From contig NZ_QPJK01000017.1 in NCBI RefSeq assembly GCF_003337555.1, positions 58,551 through 122,550 of the forward strand: 64,000 bases of DNA, given 5' to 3'. Position 1 is the first letter of the stretch, and every line of letters starts with the position of its first letter. Shown here piece after piece: positions 51,570-63,500 of this stretch. The notes beneath the pieces are model-generated. The model saw only the letters and a program-made list of their open reading frames with translations. It made no database searches and was not told the origin of the DNA. The position numbers and the translations under genes were made by a program. The stretch is from Pseudorhodoferax soli. Its GTDB lineage: Bacteria; Pseudomonadota; Gammaproteobacteria; Burkholderiales; Burkholderiaceae_C.

Positions 51570-54500
51570 ATGCCCCTGCCGCCGCGCCAGCGCCCGCTGC
51601 TCGAAGACATCGAGCGGCGCATCCTGTATTCGGCCGACACCCCGGCCGCGGCGCTGGCCGCCGCGCTCCCCAGGACGGAGGCGCACGCCGAGCAGGCCCC
51701 GGCCGCCGCCCCTGCGCAGGCGCAGCCGGTGGTGGAGCTGGTGGTGCTGGACGAGCGCGTACCCGATGCCGACGCCTTGCTGCAGGACATCGCGGCCCAG
51801 GCCGCCGAGGGCCGCAGCATCGAGGTCGTGCGCGTGGGCGCCGACGAGGACGGCGTGGCCGCCATCACCGCCGCGCTCGCCGGCCGCAGCGACGTGGCCG
51901 CGCTGCACATCGTGAGCCATGGCGGCAGCGGCGCGGTGCAGCTGGGCCAGGACGCACTGGACAACGACACCCTGCTCGCGCGGGCAGGCGACATCGCCGG
52001 CTGGGGCAGCCACCTCGCCCGGGGCGCCGACATCCTGCTGTACGGCTGCGACGTGGCCAGCGACGACGACGGCCGCGCCCTCGTGCAGGGCCTGGCCGAC
52101 CTGACCGGTGCCGACGTGGCCGCCTCCCTTGATGCCACCGGCGCCACCGCGCTGGGCGGCAACTGGACGCTGGAGATGCAGACCGGCGCCATCGAGGCGC
52201 AGCTGGCCTTCGGCCTGCAGACCCAGGCGCAGTGGCAGGGTCTGCTGGCCACCTACACCGTGACCAGCACGGCCGACAGCGGCGCCGGCACGCTGCGCCA
52301 GGCCATCACCGACGCCAATGCCAACGCCGGTGCCGACAGCATCGTCTTCGCCATCCCCGGCGCTGGCCTGCAGACCATCAGCCCAACCACGGCCCTGCCC
52401 ACCATCACCGGCGCGGTGGCCATCAACGGCTATACCCAATCCGACGCCACGGCCAACAGCGCCAGCACCGGCAGCAACGCCGTGATCCGCATCGCGCTGA
52501 ACGGCGCGGGCGCCGGGGGTGGTGCCAACGGCCTGAACTTCGGCGCGGGCAGCGCCGGCAGCAGCGTGCGCGGCCTGGCCATCGGCAGCTTCAGCGGCGC
52601 CGGCATCCTGACCAGCGTGGGCGGGCTCACGGTGGCCGGCAACTTCATCGGCACCAACGCGGCGGGCTCGGCGGCCAGCGCCAATGCCACCGGTGTCTCG
52701 GTGGGGGGCACAGGCGCCACCAGCATCGGCAGCGCCACCCTGGCCGACCGCAACCTCATCTCGGGCAACACCAACAACATCGTCAGCAGCGCCACCGGCG
52801 CGCTCACCGTCCAGGGCAACCTGGTCGGCACCAACACCGGCGGCAGCACCACCATCGGCACGCCCACGGCCGGCATCAGCATCTCGGCCGGCACGGCCAA
52901 TGCGGTCGGCGGCGCCAACGCCGGCGAAGGCAATGTGATCGCCGGTGGCGCCCGGGGCGTGGTGGTCACCAACGCCGGCACGGTGGCCAGCATCGTCGGC
53001 AACACCATCTCGCAGACCACGGTGCTGGGCATCGACCTGGCCAACGACGGCGCCACGGCCAACGATGGCGGCGACGCCGACACCGGGCCCAACGCGCTGC
53101 AGAACTTCCCGGTGATCACGGGCGCGCAGACCAGCGCCAACGGCTACCTGGCCATGCAGGGCACGCTCAACAGCACGGCCGGCAGCCAGTACCGCATCGA
53201 CTTCTACGCGAGTCCCTCGGGCACCACCATCCGCGAAGGCCGCGTCTACCTGGGCTACACCACCGCCACCACCGACGCCTCGGGCAACGTGAGCTTCAAG
53301 GCCACGCTGTCAGGCAGCACCGTGGCCACGGGCGCACTGATCAGCGCCACGGCCACGCGCATGGGCGGCACCGCGCTGGCCGAGACCTCGGAGTTCTCGG
53401 CCTACCAGGCGACGACGGCGATGAACGTGGTGACGGTGACCACCACGGCCTACAGCGGGGCGGGCTCCCTGGAAGCCGCGATCAGTGCGGCCAACGCGGC
53501 GTCGGGCCCCACGCTGATCCGCTTCAACATCGCCGGCACGGGCCTGCACACGATCACGTTGCCGCCGCTGCTTGACCCGGACAATCCGATCGTCTTGCGC
53601 ATCACCGAGCAGGTGATCATCGATGCCACGACCGATGACAGCTTCGCCGCCAACGGCAACCAGCCGGCCATCCAGATCGATGGCAACGGCAACGAAGCCG
53701 GCCCCACGCTGAGCGTCGACGCGTCTGGCAGCACCGTGCGCGGCCTGGCGCTCACGAACTTCAGCTACGCCGGCATCTACACGGAGATCGGCTCCAGCAA
53801 CAACGTCATTGCCGGCAACTACATCGGCACTATCGGTGCGGGCGGGCAGATGCTGTCCACCTCGATCCCGACCGGCATCTGGATCGACAGCGGCAACAAC
53901 AACCGGGTCGGCGGCAGCACGGCGGCGGACCGCAACGTCGTCATCGGCATCACCCAGGTCGCCATCCTGGTCACCGCGGACGGTCCCGACGCCACGGGCA
54001 ACGTGGTGCAGGGCAACTACGTCGGCGTGATGCCCAACGGCCTGTCGGCCGTGACCAGCCCCGGCCAGGGCATCCAGGTGGCGGGGACGACCCTCACCAA
54101 CACGCTGGTGCTGAACAACTGGGTCGCCCGCACCACCTTCAGCGGCATCTCGATCAACTTCGGCGCCACGGGCACCATCGTGCAGGGCAACCGCATCGGC
54201 ACAGACGCCGCCGGCACCGCCAACTGGGGCATGCTGAGCAGTGCGGGGGTGTTCCTGAGCGGGGGTGTAGCGAACAACCTGATCCAGAACAACGTGGTGG
54301 CGTTCAGCGGCGCCAACGGTGGCGTCCTGATGGCGGCCGACACGGGCACGGGCAACGCCATCCTGGCGAACCAGATCTACAGCAACACCGGCCTGGGCAT
54401 CGACCTGGGCTTCAACAACGTCACGGCCAACGACACGGGCGACGCCGACACGGGCGCCAACAACCTGCAGAACTTCCCGGTGCTGACGCTGGCGCGCACC

Positions 54501-57500
54501 GACGGCAGCGGCAGCCTGGAGATCACTGGCACGCTCAACAGCACGGCCAACACCTACTTGCGCATCGAGCTGTTCGCCAACACGGCCAACGACAGCCTGG
54601 GCTACGGCGAGGGCCAGACCTTGCTGGGCTTCGTCAACGTGCTGACCGACGGCAGTGGCAACGCGAACTTCGCGACCACGCTCTCCGCCAGCGTGGCGGC
54701 CGGCGCCTTCATCTCGGCCACCGCCACCAGGAGCAACAGCGGCTACACCAGCTTCAGCGACACCTCGGAGTTCGCCAGGAGCATCGTCGCCATCTCGACC
54801 GTGCAGAACACGCTGGTCGTCGACACCAACGCCGACACGGTGAACGGCGACACCACCAGCCTGTCCACGCTGCTGGCCACCAAGGGCGCGGACGGGTTCA
54901 TCTCGCTGCGCGAGGCGCTGCTGGCCATCAACAACACGCCGGCCAGCAGCCTGCCCACGCTGGTGAACTTCAACATCAGCGGCAACGTGGTGCACACCAT
55001 CACGCTCGCGTCGGCGCTGCCGTCCATCACCAAGGCCGTGGTCATCGACGGCACCACCGACACCGGCAGCGTCACGGCCAACGGCGGGCGGCCGGCCATC
55101 GTGATCAACGCGAACGGCATCGTGGCCGACGGCCTGCGGCTGGCGGCCGGCTCGGGTGGCTCCACCATCCGCGGGCTGGTGATCCAGAACTACGCTTCCG
55201 GCGCGGACAGCTCGGCCATCCGCATCATGGCTGGCTCCGACGGCAACACCATCGCCGGCAACTACCTGGGCGCCGTGGGCGCCAATGGGGAACAGGCGGC
55301 CGTGGCCTCCGGCGACGACGTCATCTGGATCCAGAGCAGCAACAACACCATCGGCGGCAACACAGCAGCAGACCGCAACGTGATCGGCCTGGATGGCACG
55401 CCGGCGGGCACCTACGGCATCCTGATCACCGCCGGCAACGGCAACCAGATCCTGGGCAACTACGTGGGCGTGAACGCCAGCGGCACGACGGGCTTCACAG
55501 GCCTGCAGTCCGGCATCTGGATCAACAACAGCGGCGTGGCCAACACCCGCATCGAAGGCAACTTGCTGTCTGGCGCGGGCGACCTGGCCGCCATCGGCAT
55601 CAGCACTGCCGCGCCGGGCACACTGGTGCTGAACAACCGCATCGGCATCAACGCTGCGGGAACCGCCCGCATCAGCACCGTGCAGTCAGGCATCACGATC
55701 TACCAGGCAGGCGCAGGCACGGTGGTCAGAGGCAACTGGATCGGCGAAAGCACACTGTCGGGCATCGCCATCCTCAACGGCACCAGCGGCGTTGTCGTGC
55801 AGGGCAACCGCATCGGCACCGATCTGGCGGGCACAGCCAACTGGGGCAGCCGAGGCAGCGCCATCCGCATCTTCGGCAGCGACACCATGGTCGGTGGAAC
55901 GCTGCCGGGTGAAGGCAACGTGGTGGCCTTCTCCAACCAGGACAACGCAGTGGCCGACGCCATCCAGGTGGTCAGCGGAGTCCGCAATGCCATCCTGGGC
56001 AACAGCATCTACGGCACGGGCCTGAATTCCGGCGCGCTGGGCATCAACCTGGGCGCCACTGGCGTGGAGGCCAACGACGCGGGCGACGCCGACACCGGCG
56101 CCAACAACCTGCAGAACTTCCCCGTGCTGGCGCTGGCGCGCACCACCGGCAGCGGCAGCTTCGAGATCACGGGATCGATCAACAGCACGGCCAACACCTA
56201 CCTCCGCATCGAGCTGTTCGCCAACACCGGCACCACCACCAGCGGCTATGGCGAAGGCCAGACCTTGCTGGGCTTCGTCAACGTGCTGACCGACGGCGCG
56301 GGCAACGCGAGCTTTACCACCACCCTGGGCGCCACGGTGGCCGTGGGCGCCTACATCTCGGCCACGGCCACGAAGTCGGTGGCCGGCTACGGCAGCTTTA
56401 GCGACACGTCGGAGTTCGCCAGGAGCATCGTCGCCATCTCGACCGTGCAGAACACGCTGGTCGTAACCACCGCGGCCGACACGGTGGACGGTGACACCAC
56501 CAGCCTGTCCACGCTGCTGGCCACCAAGGGCGCGGACGGGTTCATCAGCCTGCGCGAGGCCTTGCTGGCCATCAACGGCACGCCGGCCGGCAGCTTGCCG
56601 ACGCTGGTGAACTTCAACATCGCCGGCAGCGGCGTGCACACCATCACGCTGGGTTCGGAACTGCCCTTGATCAACAGGCCGGTGGTCATCGACGGCACCA
56701 CCGACAGCGCGAGCTTCACAACCAATGGGAACCGGCCCGCCATCGTGCTGCAGGGCAATGGCAGCGGTGGGGGCTGGAACGGGCTGAACCTGGATACCGG
56801 CAGCGGCGGCAGCACCATCCGCGGGCTGGTCATCCAGGGCTTCGACATCGGCATCTACGTCGGCACGGACGGCAACACCATCGCCGGCAACTACATCGGT
56901 CGGCTGGGCACGGACGGCAGCCTGTCGGGCGGCGCCACGAACGCCTTCAGCATCCTCGTGCGCGGTGCGAACAACACCATCGGTGGCACCACGGCGGCCG
57001 ACCGCAACGTGGTGAGCGGCAGCGCCTCCGTCAACATCACGCTGGATGCCGCTGCCGCCACCGGCAACCGCATCCTGGGCAACTTCATCGGCACGGACGC
57101 GGCAGGCACGGTGAGCGCCACCAGCACCGTCAACGGCGTCTGGATCACGGGCGGTGCCGCCAACACGGCGGTCGGCGGCACGGCGGTCGGCGCGGGCAAC
57201 CTGATTGCGGGCCACGCGAGTGCGGGGGTCAGCATCGACGCCGCCGCGGGCACGGGCAACGCCGTGCTGGGCAACAGCATCCGATCGAACAGCGGCCTGG
57301 GCATCGACCTGGGCGTCGACGGCGTCACGGCCAACGACACCGGCGACGCCGACACCGGTGCCAACAACCTGCAGAACTTCCCCGTGCTGACGCTGGCGCG
57401 CACCAATGGCAGCGGCAACTTCGAGATCACAGGATCGATCAACAGCACGGCCAACACCTACATCCGCATCGAGCTGTTCGCCAACACAGCCAACGACCCC

Positions 57501-60500
57501 AGCGGCTACGGCGAGGGCCAGACCTACCTGGGCTTCGTCAACGTGCTGACCGATGGCAGCGGCAACGCCAGCTTTGCGACCACGCTGTCGGCCACGGTGG
57601 CGGCTGGCGCCTTCATCTCGGCCACGGCGACGAAGTCGGTGGCGGGCTACGGCAGCTTCAGCGACACCTCGGAGTTCGCGCGCAGCGTGGTGGCCGTCTC
57701 GACCACGCAGCAGAACGTGCTGGTCGTGACCACGGCGGCCGACCTTGTGGACGGCGACACCACCAGCATCTCCACGCTGCTGGCCACCAAGGGAGCGGAT
57801 GGCTTCATCAGCCTGCGCGAAGCCATCATCGCCATCAACAACACGGTGGCCAACGGCTTGCCCACACTGTTGAATTTCGGCATCGCCGGCACCGGCGTGC
57901 ACACCATCACGCTGGGCTCGGCGCTGCCGGCCATCACCAAGCCGGTGGTCATCAACGCCAGCTCGGACGACAGCTTCGCGGCCAACGGCAACCGCCCGGC
58001 CATCGTGCTGCAGGGCAACGGCAGCGGCAGCACCTGGTTCGGGCTGGAATTGCAGAGCGGCAGCGGCGGCAGCACGGTGCGCGGCCTGGTCATCCGCGGC
58101 TTCAACGCCGGCATCTACCTGCGGGCAGGCTCCGACGGCAACACCATCGTGGGCAACTACATCGGCCAACTGCAGGCCGACGGCACCTACACCAGCGCCG
58201 CCAGCGCCGAGGTCACCTGGGGCGTGGAGGTGGCCAGCGCCAACAACACCATCGGCGGCACCACGGCTGCCGACCGCAACGTGATCTCGGGCATGCAGAG
58301 CGCGGGTGCCGGCGTGAGCCTGGAGACCACCGGGGCCACCGGCAACCGCGTGATCGGCAACTACCTGGGCACCGATGCCAATGGCACGCCGCTGGGTGTG
58401 GGTGCCGAGGGCGTGATCGCCCGCGTCGGCGCCTTCAACAACACCATCGGCGGCACCGCGGCCGGCGAAGGCAACCTGATCGCGGGCTCGGCGCTACGGG
58501 GCATCTGGATCACCCCGAGCAGCGGCGCCGGTAATGCCATCCTGGGCAACAGCATCCATTCGAACGCCGGCCTGGGCATCGACCTGGACGCGGCGGGCGT
58601 GACGGCCAACGACGTGGGCGATGCCGACACCGGCCCGAACAACCTGCAGAACTTCCCGGTGCTGACGGTGGCGCGCACCAACGGCAGCGGCAGCTTCGAG
58701 ATCAGCGGCAACATCAACAGCACGGCCAACACCTACATCCGCATCGAGCTGTTCGCCAGCACGGTCAACGACCCCAGCGGCTACGGCGAGGGCCAGACTT
58801 ACCTGGGCTTCATCAACGTGCTGACCGATGGCAGCGGCAACGCGAGCTTCTCGAGCACGCTGTCGGCCACGGTGGCGGCGGGCGCCTTCATCTCGGCCAC
58901 GGCAACGAGGTCAGTGGCAGGTTACAGCAGCTTCAGCAGCACCTCGGAATTCGCGCGCAGCGTGGTGGCCATCCACACCACGCAGCAGAACGTGCTGGTC
59001 GTGACCACGGCGGCCGACCTTGTGGACGGTGATACCACCAGCATCTCCACGCTGCTGGCCACCAAGGGAGCGGACGGATTCATCAGCCTGCGCGAAGCCC
59101 TCATCGCCATCAACAACACGGTGGCCAACGGCTTGCCCACCTTGTTGAACTTCGCCATCGCCGGCACCGGCGTGCACACCATCAACCTGGCCACACCGCT
59201 GCCGGACATCGTGCGGCCCGTGTTCATCGACGGGCGCAGCGACGACAGCTTCGCGGCCAACGGCAGCCGGCCTGCCATCGTGTTGGTCGGGCCCGGCACC
59301 GGCGGCAACACCAATGGGCTGGGGCTGGAGACGGGCAGCGGCGGCAGCACCATCCGCGGCCTGTCGATCCAGAACTTCAACACCGGCATCTTCATCAACC
59401 CCGGCTCCAGCGGCAACACCGTGGTCGGCAACTACCTCGGTGCGCTGGGATCGGACGGCAGCCTGGGCAGCGGCGCCAACGCCTTCGGCGTCATCGTGCG
59501 CAGCGGCGGCAACACCATCGGCGGCACGCTGGCGGCCGACCGCAACGTGGTCAGTGGCAACACCAGCGGCAACATCGTGCTGGACGCCAGCACAGCCACC
59601 GGCAACCGCATCATCGGCAACTATGTGGGCACCAACGCAGCTGGCGTGGCCGGCGGCAGCGGCGGCTTCTACGGCGTCTGGCTCGCTGGCGGTGCGCACG
59701 ACAACCAGATCGGCGGCACGGCGGCCGGCGAGGGCAACCTCGTCGTGGGCCACAACACGGGCGTGTTCATGGCCGCGACGGCAGGCGTGGCCAACGCGGT
59801 GCTGGGCAACACCATCTACGGCAACAGCGCGCTGGGCATCGACCTGGGCGCCCTCGGGGTGACGGCCAACGACACCGGCGACGGCGACAGCGGTGCCAAC
59901 AACCTGCAGAACTTCCCGGTGCTGGCCACGGTGGGGCTGGCCAGCAACCAGTTCACGATCACCGGCAGCCTGAACAGCGAGGCGAACAAGACCTACCGCA
60001 TCGAGTTCTTCGGCATTCCCTACGGCGGCACGGACGGCTCGGGCAACGGCGAAGGCAATGTGTTTTTGGGCTTTGTCGATGTCACGACCAACGCCAGTGG
60101 CAACGCGAGCATCAACGCCACGCTGGCCGCTGCGGGCCTGACCTACGGCGCCTGGATCAGCGCCACGGCCACCGAGAAGACCGGGGCGAGCAGCTACGGC
60201 TCGACCTCGGAGTTCTCGGCCAACGTGCAAGCCGCCAACACGGCGCCGGTGCTCACGGTGCCGGCGAGCGCCGCCTACACCGAGAATGGCGCGGCGGTGG
60301 CCCTGGCGCCCGCCGCCACGGTGGTGGATACCGAACTGGCGGCCGCCGGCAACTACGCCGGCGCCACGCTGACGCTGCAGCGCAACGGCGGCGCCAACGC
60401 CCAGGACCTGTTCGTGGCCACGGGCGGCTCGCTGTCGGCGCTGACGCAGGGCGGCAACCTGGTCTACGGCGGCACGACGGTCGGCACCGTGACCACGAAC

Positions 60501-63500
60501 AGCGGCGGCACGCTGGTGCTGAGCTTCAACGGCAATGCCACGCAGACGCTGGTCAACAACGTGCTGCGGGCCATCGGGTATGCCAACAGCAGCGACGCGC
60601 CGCCGGCCTCGGTGCCGATCGGCTGGTCGTTCAGCGACGGCAACACGGGCGCCCAGGGCGGCGGCGGCGCGCTGGCCGGCACCGGCACCACGACGGTCAC
60701 CATCACGGCCGTGAACGACGCGCCGACGGTCACGGCCACCGGCACCACGCTCGCCTACACCGAGAACGCCGCGGCCACGGCAGTTGACCCCGGCGTGACC
60801 GTGGCCGACCTGGACAACGTCAACCTGACCGGCGCCACAGTGACGATCAGCGCCAACTACGCCAACGGCGAAGACGTGCTGGCCTTCGTCAACGCCAACG
60901 GCATCACCGGAAGCTGGAACGCGGCCACCGGCGTGCTGACGCTCTCGGGCAGCGCCACGGTGGCCAACTACCAGGCGGCGCTGCGCAGCGTGACCTACGT
61001 CAACACCAGCGACAACCCCAGCACGGCCACGCGCACGGTGTCGTTCGTGGTCAACGATGGCACAACCACGAGCACGGCAGCCACGCGCAACATCTCGGTC
61101 ACGGCGGTGAACGACGCACCCGTGGTCACGACCACGGGCACCACGCTCGCTTACACCGAGAACGCGGCGGCCACGGCCGTCGACGCAGGCGTGACGGTGA
61201 GCGACGCGGACAACACGAACCTGAGTGGCGCGACTGTCACGGTCAGCGCCAACTACGTGAACGGGCAAGACGTTCTGGCCTTCGTGAACGCCAACGGCAT
61301 CACAGGCAGCTGGAACGCCGCCACCGGCGTGCTGACGCTCTCGGGCAGCGCCACGGTGGCCAACTACCAGGCGGCGCTGCGCAGCGTGACCTACACCAAC
61401 ACCAGCGACAACCCGAGCACCGCCACACGGACCGTGTCCTTCAGCGTCAGCGATGGCGCGCTCAGCAGCACGGCCGCCACGCGCGATATCGCCGTCACGG
61501 CCGTGAACGACGCACCCGTGGTCACGACCACCGGCACCACGCTCGCCTACACCGAGAACGCCGCGGCCACGGCCGTCGACGCGGGCGTGGCCGTGGGCGA
61601 CTTGGACAACGCCAACCTGACCGGCGCAACGGTGACGATCAGCGCCAACTACGTCAACGGCCAAGACGTGCTGGCCTTCGTCAACGCCAACGGCATCACG
61701 GGCAGCTGGAACGCCGCCACCGGCGTGCTGACACTTTCGGGCACCGCCACGGTGGCCAGCTACCAGGCGGCGCTGCGCAGCGTGACCTACGTCAACACCA
61801 GCGACAACCCGAGCACGGCCACGCGCACCGTGTCGTTCGTGGCGAACGACGGCACGGGCACCAGCGCGGCTGCCACACGCGACATCGCGGTCACTGCCGC
61901 CAACGACGCGCCCGTGGCCACCACCACAGGCAGCACGCTGAACTACACCGAGAACGCTGCGGCAACGGCCATCGACACCGGCCTGACCGTCAGCGACGCG
62001 GACAACGCGAACCTGACCGGTGCCACCGTCACCATCAGCGCCAACTACGCCAATAGCCAGGACGTGCTGGCCTTCACGAACCAGAACGGCATCACGGGCA
62101 GCTGGAACGCCGCCACCGGCGTGCTGACGCTCTCGGGCAGCGCCACGGTGGCCAACTACCAGGCCGCGCTGCGCAGCATCACCTACGCCAACACCAGCGA
62201 CAACCCGAGCACGGCCACGCGCACGGTGTCGTTCACCGTCAGCGACGGCACGGCCACCAGCACGGCGGCCACACGCGACATCGCGGTCACTGTCGTGAAC
62301 GACGCGCCGGTGGTGACCACCACGGGCACGGCGGTGGGCTACACCGAGAACGCGGTGGCCACGGCCATCGACGCGGGCCTGACGGTGAGCGATGCGGACA
62401 GCGCCAACCTGAGCGGCGCCACGGTGCGCATCAGCGGCAACTACGCCAGCGGCGAAGACGTGCTGGCCTTCACCGATGCCAATGGCATCACCGGCAGCTG
62501 GAATGCCGCTACTGGCGTGCTGACGCTCTCGGGCAGCGCCACGGTGGCGAACTACCAGGCCGCGCTGCGCAGCGTCACCTACGTCAACACCAGCGACAAC
62601 CCGAGCACGGCCACGCGCACCGTGTCGTTCGTCGTCAGCGACGGCACCGCCAGCAGCCTGGCGGCCACGCGCGATGTGGCCGTGGCGGCCGTCAATGACG
62701 CGCCGGTGATCACCAGCAACGGCGGCGGCGCCGGCGCGGCGGTCAGCATCGCGGAGAACACCACGGCGGTGACCACGGTGACGGCCACGGACGTGGACGG
62801 CCCTGGCCTCACCTTCACCATCAGCGGTGGCGCAGATGCGGCGCTGTTCGCCATCGACAGCGTGACCGGGGCACTGCGCTTCGTGGCGGCACCGAACCAT
62901 GAGTCGCCCGGCGATGCCGGCGGCGACAACGTCTACGACGTGGTGGTGCGGGTCAGCGACGGCGCCGCCAGCGACACCCAGGCCATCGCGGTCACCGTCA
63001 CCGACGTGGACGAGTTCGACGTCGGCCCCGCCATCGACACCGACGCTACCGCCAACAGCGTCGCCGAGAACGCCGCCAATGGAACGGCCGTGGGCATCAC
63101 CGCCTTCGCCAGCGATCCGGACAGCACGGCAACGGTCACCTACAGCCTGTCGAACAACGCCGGTGGGCGCTTCGCCATCAACGCCACCACCGGCGTGGTG
63201 ACGGTGGCCGACGGCACGTTGCTGAATTACGAGGCAGCCGCCAGCCACGGCATCACCGTGCTGGCCACCTCCAGCGACGGCTCCACCTCCAGCACCAACT
63301 TCACCATCAACCTGACCGATGTGAACGAGGCGCCTGTCGGTGCGGTCTCCGATGTGAATGCGGCGGCCAACCAGGTGGCGGAGAACGCCGCCAACGGCAC
63401 CACCGTGGGCATCACCGCGCAGGCGCTCGACCCCGACGGCACGGCCACGGTGAGCTATAGCTTGAGTGACAGCGCGGGTGGACGCTTTGCCATCAACGCC

